Assembly (NCBI RefSeq): GCF_020921035.1
Contig: NC_063154.1
Location: 7,564,001-7,628,000, forward strand
Source: Rhodamnia argentea
Lineage: Eukaryota > Streptophyta > Magnoliopsida > Myrtales > Myrtaceae
Length of the DNA stretch: 64,000 bases
Direction: 5' to 3'
Positions 36,008-46,247 of the stretch are shown here, piece by piece. The notes beneath the pieces were generated by a model that did not search any database, was not told the DNA's origin, and worked only from the letters and a program-made list of their open reading frames with translations. Each line of letters begins with the position of its first letter. Positions within the stretch are counted from its first letter, which is position 1. A program made the position numbers and the translations under genes.

Positions 36008-36415
36008 GGTAAAATGGTACCTGAATTTTGATTCAACGTGTAATATAATCACTAAACTTTTAATTTATGCAATATAATCTCTAAATTTTGATTCAATGTG
36101 CATCGGCTCTGAACTTTGGTCTAATGCTCAATATGGTCCCATGTACTTTTAAATACTTTCATATTGTTTAAGGATAATATTAAATATATATATCAATAGT
36201 TCAGAGACCACATTATACAAATTAAAAATCTATGAATGATATTGCACATTGAACCAAAATTCAAGAACAACATTAAATATATATTAACGATTCGGAGACC
36301 ACATTGAAAGAATTAAAGTCTATAGACAATATTACAAATTGGACCAAAATCTAGGGATAATATTATACATTGGATCAAAATTCAAAAATCATTTGTGCTA
36401 TTATCCCATTGATAT
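36008..36415. mobile_element. Foldback element
   Basis: The left arm (gaattttgattcaacgtgta) and right arm (tacattggatcaaaattc) are inverted copies. The interior repeats gagaccacatt and its complement several times. No ORF; edges approximate. Confidence 0.55.
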
Positions 36416-38399
36416 TATACTAGTATATTAAGACCAACAACTATCGGTTGCCTAAAGAGGTTGTCGGTACAGTGCTCTTTCAATAGTTTTAGCTGGTGTA
36501 ACTTTTATAGGCAATTTCATAAGCACCCCCATAACTATGGTACCTCAAAAAATGCGGCAGTCCACAGCAACTGTTACTAATGCCTAGCCTATCTTTAAGA
36601 TTCGACAACTTTAAAACACGTATTTACAAATACGAAAGTCTCTTCGCGTAAAATAATTTGTACGAATGCCTCAAAAACTCATATATAAATCAAGCTGCAC
36701 GTCGCTTGATTAGGGTTTTTATATGCACATCATATACGAGTAGTCTCTCTTCACTTATCAGCTCAAATTTTTTATTAGACATGCTAACATGATGTCGAAA
36801 CTAGGTTCTGTTCCAATTTTATTTCATCCGTGAGTCCACATCCCTTGGCTAGGGGTGGACACAACTCTAATTAACTAGACAAACTCATAGACACGTCATG
36901 TCTTTGATAATTGAGAAAAATGCAAGTCCCACAATTCCTAAAAATTTGGTAGGTAAGATCATTGCATTATGGAAGGATCCCCTTTGTGTGGTCTCTCGTC
37001 CATTGCTAACATTTGATATTTCGATACATGGACGACCAAGTCAAACATTCTCTTTTCTCTTTCTAGTTCAATTCAAAGCGAATCATACAACAACCATATG
37101 TCAAACCGGCCAATTTGAATAACAGCTAGATGATCACCTCCTCAACACATAAAGAATCCTATCACGAGAAACTATCGACCCACACTCCATTTGACCAGAT
37201 TCAATCTATCATTCGCTAAGGTCAAGGGATTATGATTCAAGAGCGAACCGAAAGTATCACGATTTCTCCATATTTGTGGTCAGGAATTAAGTAAAAAGTA
37301 CATTTCTTTCTTACTGAAGCTCTTGTCCAATCATAATGGGTACTTAAATATCGAGGTCGTTTCATAATCAAGCCCGGCAAACATCAGGCGAACGCCACAG
37401 CCCAAAAGATACAAACCTTATGGTTCTGGCCAAGGGGACGTCAACTCGGTCACCAAGTAACGTTGCCTCTGGCCTATCGATTCCTTCCCGCGTAAGATCC
37501 GGTTTCGCCGGTCATCGGGGCACGCGTTTTATTTGAATTTGTGGCATCTTACGCCCCGACAACTCAGCTAGTAGTACATGGTCGAACTAGTGCGATGACC
37601 GCTTGCGAGCCGACGACCTCCAGCACCAACATTAGTGTAAACCAAAGAACATAATATTGCTTTATGTACACTTTATGTGCAAATCCCATGAGCCAATGTC
37701 CGAGCACAAAGCCCAAATAGACGGCTTTATGCATACATGAGAAGGTGGCCTTTCACGATGCTGGTTACCAATTAGCCCATTAATAAGCAAGGACGCCCAG
37801 GCCTCGCATGTATTCCGATGGAGAGTGAACTAAAAGCTACTGCTTCTGTCAATTTAGCAGCCGAGCCAGAAATTGTGTTGTGAGAAATGACGGGTGTGCT
37901 ACAAGCGCAGGTTTACATGATTGATGTGTCCTGAAATGGCAAAGTACCAATGCGGCCTCTTTATCTAATTACTCACTTATAATCTTTCACATCACGATCC
38001 GTATATCAATATCATTGACTAATTATAACATCTCGAACATCGATCCACGATTGTGAGGGACACCGAACCTAGGTGCACACCGTCATAAGGCAAAGCTGTA
38101 ATAACAGGTGGAGATATCGATATGTGATCATTACTAAAAACAGATTCGGTGATCGATTGTCGATTTTGGTTTGAAGAATTCATAGATTTGTTTTAATCAT
38201 TGTTCTAATGATTCATTTTGTTATTTGGATTTTGTTTTGTTTTGAAGTTGTGGACCGATTAACAGCTCGGTTAATTAATTGTCCGAAGTTTTTGGCTATA
38301 AACTGAAAGTGTCAATTCACTTACCAAAATACTGATACATGACCCCCATAAAAAAAAGGGGGGGTAAGTGGTTGGCATGAAACTTACTAAAGCTTGTTT
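36416..38399. other. Spacer, no gene recognised
   Basis: AT-rich, except a GC-richer stretch at about 37430-37640 that could be an old insert of another origin. No ORF of note. Confidence 0.35.
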
Positions 38400-38640
38400 T
38401 TGTTGGGAACGCGCAACATAACACTGATATCATGGGAAGAGATCGCCAATGGAAATCCTAAACTCAAACCCGTCAATATATTCAGATGGAACTACTTTAA
38501 TTTAAAAGCTTAAGTCAATAAATTATGGTTAGCCGGTATATATTAACCGTTATATATCACACATATTCTCCGACATGAAACTTTTCCAACATAATTCACC
38601 CGTGCATCCGAGCAAACTCTCATAGCTTGTGAGCTCATTG
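38400..38640. repeat. Dispersed repeat (family with gaaacttttcc motif), copy 1
   Basis: Contains ttgttgggaac, cttaagtcaataaattatgg, tatattaac and gaaacttttccaacat in this order. The same order, diverged, occurs at about 38980-39440 and 54730-54860. Class not determined. Confidence 0.45.
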
Positions 38641-38979
38641 TTAGGTCTGCTTTCCTTTAGTTCGGGTATTGCTCTGCATTAACATGTCTCAATTTGAATC
38701 TCTTAATCTCAAATTTATCGCCAATCACTTTCTTTATATTGAATCATGAAGGCTATCATCGCTACTGCGTTACTATACCAAAATGTTCACCGTTACTCTC
38801 AAGGTACTTTCACTAGATTAAACCATGAAAGCTGCTTGCAAACCACGTTGGACGCGAGATTTCTTCCTTGATATATGCCCCTTACACTAATAAAGATAGG
38901 AATTAGGCCACCAATCATATGTTGTCCATAATTCCATTTGTCTTATTGGTAGAAGGCCACCAATCAACCATTGTCCATG

Positions 38980-39440
38980 ATACCATTTGTTGGGAATGCA
39001 ATAGAAATCCAATATATTCACCTAGGGATATCGTTAAGAAGGAGCTCAATTCCGAACCCATTGACATATCCAATTAATCCATATTCACTTAAAACCTTAA
39101 GACAATTATGGATTACTCAACCACACCTAGACATCTCAATTATCTCCCCCTTACTTGTGACCTCAACATTAGGCATGCTCTCAATTAATTCAAATATTAA
39201 TCTACATATACATATCCCAACCTATATTCCAATGCCCATATGCGGAGATCGCAAAGAGAGAATTTAAGTCCAAGCATGTCAACACCTAACTTAAACCAAC
39301 TAGACCAATGAGTTGTGGACCATTAAAATATATTAACTACTTCGCACCACATTAATTTTTCAATTTGGACCTTTTCTAACATGGTCCACACGTGCATCTC
39401 AATAATATCAACTAAACTCTTCAAAATTAGGACTAAAAAC
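38980..39440. repeat. Dispersed repeat (same family), copy 2
   Basis: Shares ttgttgggaatgc, a cttaaga...attatgg segment, tatattaac and ggaccttttctaacat with the copy at 38400. Longer, with an inserted internal stretch. Confidence 0.4.
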
Positions 39441-39902
39441 AAATCTCTTTAAAATAAGGCTTCATGATTTGAAGAGTAAATTTACCACGTCATTGTTCTA
39501 TCAATCAATGTATCTACACCATTAATAATTGATTTTTTGTAAACGGTAGTCTTACACAGACTGTGTATCATATAAGAAAGCTAAATTGCAAAAAGGGTCC
39601 AATTTTGAAGCCATGACAAAGAATCTACTCCATTTTGGACATTAGGCATCAACAGAGAGATGGAGTAAACTGGATCCCCAAGAAGTGATTATAGTAATGA
39701 AAGATGAGGAAGTGAAGGAAGCTTACCACAAGCTTCTAATTCATCACCATCCCCAAAGCCATTCCTTTCTTCTGTACCATTATGAGTTTCTTGAAACCTA
39801 AGCTTAGAACCATCTTCCCATTACATAAGCCATACACAATTAGGGCACTGTGTGAAATATCCTACAGGCATTAGCTTAATCACCTTGTACATATCTAGAA
39901 TC

Positions 39903-40997
39903 ATGCCCATATATTCATCCGACTCCGATGAACCCCCAGCGCCTTCGCAGAAGCCTTTAGGCCGTCGAAGGCCTCTACACGACATCCTCGGCGGCGGAAA
40001 AGGTGAACTGCTCCATCCATTTTATTTCTCTTTTTTCCTCGTTTTTCCTTGTCCAATTTTCCTATTTTTTACGAGAATAATTTGCTGTCGCAAGTCGCTG
40101 ACATACTATTGTGGAAGAACAAGAACCTGTCGCTAGCAATGTTGATCGGGGCCACAGCTGTTTGGTTTCTCTTCGAGGTCGTGGAGTACCAATTCGTAAC
40201 CCTCCTGTGTCACCTCATCTTGGCATTCATGACCCTTATATTCATGTGGTCTAACTTGGCCGATTTAATCCAGAGGTAAATAATACTTACTCAACTTCAC
40301 AACATTTCCTAAATTGCCCAACAAAAAAAAAAAAAAGTGGGCTTTACAAAATATGAGTTATCGAATTACTTAATCCCCCTCTAATAGTTCATCTGTTCTT
40401 CGCTTCTCGGGGACCCTCCCGATATCTATAGATTTCGGCTGTCGGAGGCTGCGTGTCGATCCCTTTTTCGAAAGATCGATAGATTATTCTCGAGAGTTTA
40501 TGATGTTTCAAGTGGTAATGATTGGAAGATGTTTTTCGGGGTACAAATTTCATCATCCAAACTCTCTTTTTTTTTCCTTTTAATTTCACGACCCGCCTAA
40601 ATTATAATTTGAATTCATTTGATTAGTTCATTTTGCTGCGTGAATTTCAGGCAATCGCATTCCTATGGATGCTGTCGGTCCTTGGCAACTACGTAAGCTC
40701 GTTGAATTTGTTATATTTTGGTAAGCACCACTAAAATTCACTGCAACACTTAATTTTTCCTCTAATTTTTTAGTAATTATTTTCTATGCTAACTGCTGCT
40801 CCTTTTATTTTTATTTTTGGTGATGAGGTTTTGTTTGCATGGAGACACTACCTGCTTTATACGAGAGATTCGAGAACGAAGTGGATTATCTTGCTGACAA
40901 AAGCAGCAAAGACGTGAAGAAACTGTTCAGGAAATTTGATTCCAAAGTCCTCAACAAAATTCCTAGGGGACCTCTGAAAGAAAAGAGATTCACATAG
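39903..40997 (+). CDS. Reticulon-like protein (RTNLB family)
   Basis: Five exons fit in phase: 39903-40002, 40095-40275, 40432-40540, 40651-40720 and 40828-40997, giving 209 residues. The N-terminus is short and acidic/Pro-rich. The reticulon homology domain follows: VADILLWKNKNLSLAMLIGA, a first hydrophobic hairpin (TAVWFLFEVVEYQFVTLLCH and following), a loop (LFRKIDRLFSRVYDVSSGND), a second hairpin (AIAFLWMLSVLGNYVSSLNL) and the conserved end CMETLPALYERF... and KVLNKIPRGPLKEK. Such proteins curve tubular ER membrane. The usual PPxIPE segment between the hairpins is missing in this model. An earlier acceptor at 40387 would restore it (DPPDIYRF is readable) but is one base out of frame, near a GGGG run. 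Confidence 0.85.
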
Positions 40998-41399
40998 AAA
41001 ATGGCCCCGGAAAATCCGCTTCGACGGGAAAATTACCTTTCGGAATCCCGTCTGGAAAGATATATGTACATATGACTTCAGTCATGACGACGACGAATAA
41101 ATTGGATTGGAACTAGGATTCGATGTGGATGTCTTTCTGACTTGATCTCTTCGGTTTTTCTTGTGATTGCAAGCCAGAATCTACAAAGTTGATGGCTTTT
41201 TCAAAAAGGATGTACTTTTGCACCCGCATGCCATGCTGGGAAAGGAAAAAGGATGAAAAGGCACATGGAGTTATGAACATTAGAAAGATTCAATAAACTC
41301 CCCATTAAATTAGACCATCTACCTAACGCAACCCTACTCGCGTCGAGAAAAGCTGCCAGTTTGTTAACTATTTAAAACAATTCCTTAGATTCACAACAA

Positions 41400-41740
41400 T
41401 GCCGATCGGTCATCAATATATTTCCGAAAATCAGGTCTTTTACTAGCTCTTTAAAAGTCTATCGACGCATGCCAATTTAGTCCTAAATCTTCAGCGATTT
41501 GTCAATTTAATCGTAAATCTTTTAATTATGTCAATTTAGTGTTAAACCTTTTGAATATTTGCCAAGTTAGTCCTAATCCTATTAGTTGGATAATTGTCGA
41601 AAAAAGAATATATTAACAAATCGTCAAAAGGTTTAGGGCTGAATTGGCAAATCAAATTAAAAAAGTTGGAACCGAATTGACCATCGTATAATAGATTTAC
41701 GGCTTTTTGGATAATTTTTAAAAATATATATATGTATTTT
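41400..41740. repeat. Foldback copy of the repeat family at 1-215
   Basis: The left half carries caatttagtcctaaatctt units and the right half the complement form (ttagggctgaattggcaaat), so the halves can pair. No coding capacity. Confidence 0.45.
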
Positions 41741-42453
41741 TTTAAAAAAATAGAAAGGTAGAATCATAATCATATCTCAGGAAAAAACTATTCAATCGGT
41801 CATAAATCTATTCTACGAAAGTCTTAATTTTTTTTTAATTTTTTCGGTTTAGCCTGATAACGCCAAAAGTCCTCACTTTAACATGCTCCGTCTTTAATGT
41901 CCACTTTGAAAAAAGCCCCTTATCTTTCTCCACTTTCTTCAAAAGCTCTTGAATAAAGTTATGGGGGGGTGGAAGTTAGGGTAAGGTTGGACCATGTCAT
42001 CTCACTAAATTCCTAAACCCATGCCGGGGGCATGAAAAGGAAAAGGTACTTTCCCAATCAATGGAATGCTCTGACTTTGCATCGAAGTGACCGCAATGAA
42101 CCATCATCGGGGGCGGACCAGTTGAGAATAATAAAGCGGAAGAGAGATGGTATTGGCTTTTCGTTGGTTCGAGGCGGCAAGTCTAGTGATGGTGTTGGCT
42201 CCTCGAAAAGACTCGCGAAAAGTCGAGAATCAAAAGAGAAACAATAAGCGGCCGATGAAATAGTAGCTGAGCAACGTGGCCTATACGGCTGGCTTGGGAA
42301 AATAGTTACTGAGGATGCAGCATGTGCAGCTGGAATCGAAAGAAAAGCCACCTTAGTGAAAAGGCTCGACCGGGCGACACGGCCTATGCGGGTTTTGTCA
42401 AAACACTACCATCATGCAATTGACTCGATGAAACACTTTCTTATATGACACTT

Positions 42454-42766
42454 GGGAAAAAGTACACTAGAAGTGTCATATCTTGTGTACGGCGTTCACT
42501 TGAGTGTCATAACTTTTAAAACGTTCACTTAAGTGCCATAACTTTTAAAAATCGTTCACTTGAATGCTACGTCGAAGCAAAATCATTCACTTGAGTGCTA
42601 CAGTAACTTTTTCGGTATGCCACGTCAGCTTTTCCGACGTCCACGTCAACATGGCACTCAAATGAACGATTTTTTATAGTTATGACACTTAAATGAACAT
42701 TTTGAAAGTTATGGCACTCAAGTGAACGCCGTACAAAAATTATGATACTTCTAGTGTACTTTTCCC
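42454..42766. mobile_element. Mutator-like MITE with long inverted repeats
   Basis: A 313-bp element. The left end gggaaaaagtacactagaag and the reverse complement of the right end gggaaaagtacactagaag match, and the arms stay similar for about 60 bp or more (gtacggcgttcacttgagtg in both). It is flanked by 9-bp sequences atgacactt and ataagactt (7 of 9 identical). A 9-bp target duplication with long arms fits a MULE-derived MITE. No ORF. Confidence 0.75.
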
Positions 42767-42911
42767 ATAAGACTTGTGTGCAAGAAGTAAACATGCATGG
42801 ATTTATTTTATTAGAGGGTGCATGCGAAATATATCGGGCGCACAAGTGTTGCCTTAAGAAATGAGGCTCTCGTACCAAGTTGAGAATAATAATGCAGAAA
42901 AGATAATTGTG

Positions 42912-42916
<5 letters not shown>

Positions 42917-42959
<43 letters not shown>
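42917..42959. repeat. TA microsatellite
   Basis: An uninterrupted run of about 20 TA units. Confidence 0.9.
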
Positions 42960-42961
<2 letters not shown>

Positions 42962-44945
42962 TGGTGTATAGTATGAAGAGTAAATCGGCTTATTTTTAAG
43001 CATTATGAGATGCACATTGAAGATAATGTATATCAATCGAAATATGCACAATCAAAGAGAAATATATGCGCAATCTTAAAGGATACGTAAAATCAATATA
43101 ATTATCGAATGAAATCCCACCCATTATTGATTACTCCCGTTGATCACGACCTCACATTCCCAAACTCAAGAGAATAAGACTCTAAATTACTTAATTCTGA
43201 AATTGGAACAGGTCAAGTCCATTCTGTACAATAATTACAACTCCACGCCGATCAATACTCCTCCATCGTACCTCCATCTACAGAAGTTTCTAATTCGAGG
43301 CTTGGGTTCTACATTATCCAAGATGAGAAAGCCTTCCCCTCTAATGATTTGGGCATAAGTTAAAATTAGTCATGTGTCTAAAGGATTTCAGATACTTTAT
43401 TTGTAACAAAAGAGAAAATAGTCTTTTTTTTTCTTGTCAAAATAACATTCCATCAACTTTCTCAAAATGTAGGAGCAAAACATCCTGCAAACCAATACAA
43501 GTCCCAGACAATTTCAAAACAAAATAAGTTGTAGATAATAAAAGAAATCATCATAATAAGATTATAGGTTACACGCTTAAAGAGGACATCCGTGACTTCT
43601 TCACACTAAAATAGACGATCGATCACCGAATCTGTCTTCGATAATGAGCACATACTGAGATCTCCATCTAATGCTATGGCTTTACCTTTCGGCTGTGCAC
43701 TCCTAGATTTGGCATCCCCAACACCATCATCGAGCAGAGTAAAAAAGTTAAATGAGTACAGATTTGACACCTACAAGAGCGAAACATTCACAAAGCTCGC
43801 TCTTGATCTGCTTCGAAACTGGACTTGTTCCATCAACAAAATCCAAGAAAAGAAAAACCTCGAAGACATGTACGCAAAAGATCCAAAGTCTAAACTAGAT
43901 TGGGATAGAAATCTTCCCAAAAATGAGAGAAAAGTTTCCAGATCTAAACTAAATCGGAAGAGAAAAGTTCCAAAACGGAAGGAAAGCCAGAAAATGAAAT
44001 AGAGAATCATCACAACCTATAAAAAAATAAAAAAAAAAAGGAGGGAGAGAGATCTAGCTCAAACCCAACCCCTCTATAAAGGTTGAAGAAGAAAGTGTGT
44101 GAAAATAAGAGAGAGAGAGCGAGAGAGTAGAGAAGAGGAGAAAGAAAAACTAGGACGGGTGTTTACTTGGCAGCTCCGTTACTAAAAATATTGCCTTTGA
44201 ACTAAACGTTATTTTAGCACGTCGGGTGTCCAAGAAAGATGAGCAGAACCTGTTTTTTTTTTTTTTTTTTTGGTCGAATGAGTAGAACATGTTATTATAG
44301 GAAAAAACATGCAACAGTTCAAAATTATTATCCTTTTCTTACAACAAAAACTAAAAGAATGTCATCCTTTGCAAAACCTGTAGTTGCAACCCACGTCGTA
44401 GGTTTTAGTAAGATTCCATTGTTATTATCTCTTCTTTTCTCTTGAGCGAAAACATTATTAAGTAGACTTTGGGTAACGGTAGAGAGAATCTAGGAAGTCA
44501 AAAATTCAAAGGGTCAGGCTCCGTTTGCTTCGCGAAGATTAATATAACCTGAAAAATAAATTCTTAAAAACGATTACTTATATCAATTGAAATAATTAGT
44601 CGCCGACAAATATTGCCGTTAACAACAACTTTTATTTAAATACTGGAGATTACGTTTTTCCTTGTTAACAAACGAGTCTAAGTGTCCATTATACGATAAG
44701 GACGGACGTCATCGGCGACTGACCTGAGGATGGAAAAAAAAATAATGATGAAATGGTGGGCTTCAGATTCGGGTGGATGATGAAACGCGCCACTTCGTAC
44801 CAGTCATTGAAGTGGGGGAAACCAAAAAAGGACTTCATTGGGTGAAGGAATCTCGTCCCGAAATATCCACACGAAGTCACCTCATACTCAGTCCCATTCA
44901 ACGAGATTAGATAGAGAGACAAGAGGGTGGGCAAACCGCGAAAAG
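42960..44945. other. Spacer, no secure gene
   Basis: Contains a TATA-like ctctataaagg (about 44073-44083) followed by GA-rich leader-like sequence but no credible reading frame. One poly-T insertion with target duplication lies at 44239-44293. Confidence 0.35.
44239..44293. mobile_element. Tail-only retroposon insertion 1
   Basis: A poly-T run of about 17 plus ggtcga lies between atgagcagaacctgtt (44239-44254) and atgagtagaacatgtt (44278-44293), 14 of 16 identical. Read on the minus strand, the insert is TCGACC followed by poly-A. Confidence 0.6.
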
Positions 44946-44972
44946 ATTATAAGAGAGCTTCTTTATATCCCA
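44946..44972 (+). promoter_or_regulatory. Possible TATA region
   Basis: Two TATA-like strings (attataaga and ctttatatccc) 70-95 bp upstream of the small ORF at 45042, followed by a GA-rich leader. Confidence 0.3.
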
Positions 44973-45041
44973 TTCATTACCTCGTAACACCTTTCACGTT
45001 ACTCCTCAAGGATTGCTAGTCACAGAGAGAGAGAGAGAGAG

Positions 45042-45263
45042 ATGGTGAGGGAATGGAAAGAAGTCGTCACCGGATACGGAGGCGAAGCCTCGAGCGGTGC
45101 GGTTTTCATCTTCACGGCGTTCCTGCTCTCCCTTGCTCTGTTCGTCGTAGCTTTTTTCATGTGCGCCGACGGCATGTCCAAAGACAAGGCCTCCCCCTCC
45201 GCCCACACAGACACTTACGGAAGCACCTGCGCCGCCGGCTGCAGCGCAGCTTGTGGTGGATGA
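45042..45263 (+). CDS. Small single-pass membrane protein, Cys-rich tail
   Basis: A 73-residue open frame right after a GA-rich leader (typical of plant 5' UTRs). A short N-terminus (MVREWKEVVTGYGGEASSG) leads to a clear hydrophobic segment (VFIFTAFLLSLALFVVAFFM), then a hydrophilic stretch and a C-terminus CAAGCSAACGG. I do not recognise a named family. The tail could be palmitoylated or bind metal, but that is a guess. The frame, leader and membrane segment make it more credible than other short ORFs nearby. Confidence 0.5.
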   Translation: MVREWKEVVTGYGGEASSGAVFIFTAFLLSLALFVVAFFMCADGMSKDKASPSAHTDTYGSTCAAGCSAACGG

Positions 45264-46247
45264 GCGCTTGGCAATCTCCTCCCCGCACAAACCGGCACGG
45301 CAGTCTCCTACCCGCACAACCCCGTCCCAAAAGGGTTCATTTCCGGAAGTCAATCCTGATCCGACACTTTCCTCAGAGGCCGCCTCACAGTTCAAATGGC
45401 GGTCGATGAGAACCAAGACGCCATTTTGCAGGACAAATGTAGTTTCTCCCTCTTTTCTGTCCTTTCAAGTATTTGTAGTGTCTGACCAGACCAGAGATGC
45501 CATCAATAGGATTATCAGTTCCTTTGCGAGTACGACTCCCATATGAAGGGCATAACTGTGTTTACAGCAGCTATTCCCTGATTTAGAGAAAGGCTTTTCT
45601 AATTCAAGCAATGAGAATCCAAATTGATGCACCACAAATCGGTGTAGCTTCTTTCTTCTTCTGGGTTTCAGTTCACGGTACAGCTCATGGTTGTTGGAGG
45701 ACATAGCATAGTAAACATTGCTAGCACAGTATTTGCAATCACTGCTATAGTCCATCCTTTCATGCGCCGGGAGTTCACCTCTTCATGCCGATGTAGATAA
45801 CCTCGACAAATTGTTAAAACAGATTGTACATCCCCAAAGAGGAAACACTCTTCACCACCGTCTGAAAGAAGACTCCAAGTTATTAACATTGGACATACAG
45901 CATAAGAGAACTTATCGTATTTCGGCAACTGCGAGATTGCAATAACAAGTTGGAAATGTGCGCGCAGATATTTGGGTCTTTTTCTCCTGTTTTTTTTTTT
46001 TTTTTGGTTAAACTAGTTAACGGGAAGCGACGCATATTAGCAAGGCGCTTCATGATCTGCGTGTGGGCCCCAACTCCCAACATATGCAGTTCTTTATTTG
46101 AGATTTTTCAGTTCACCACAGGTATGGTATAACTCCTCTCTGAACGGGCGTAAATAAGAGTTGAGTAACCACATGGACATGTATCTAACAATATAGCAGT
46201 AAATTTATTGGAAAAGTCGCCATTCCTTTGTTTCTGCCGTCTGTATA
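45264..46247. other. Spacer / 3' UTRs of two converging genes
   Basis: No further gene is recognised. It contains a poly-T run (about 45990-46005) ending ggttaa, without a readable target duplication. Confidence 0.35.

Noticed and set aside
37430-37640. GC-richer patch that might be organellar or retroelement-derived
   Set aside because: I could not match it to any specific gene or element by eye; a database search would be decisive.
42032-42247. 71-codon basic ORF on the plus strand
   Set aside because: No domain and a matching-length ORF on the opposite strand; chance frame.
43676-44002. Lys/Arg-rich 108-codon ORF on the plus strand
   Set aside because: Low-complexity basic composition, no homologous motif, no leader or splice context. 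It resembles chance coding in an A-rich region.
44073-44150. TATA-like ctctataaagg followed by a GA-rich stretch, like a promoter and 5' leader
   Set aside because: No credible reading frame follows within a reasonable distance; possibly the remains of a lost gene, but unsupported.
45985-46012. Poly-T run ending ggttaa, considered as a fifth tail-only insertion
   Set aside because: No target duplication could be read on its two sides.
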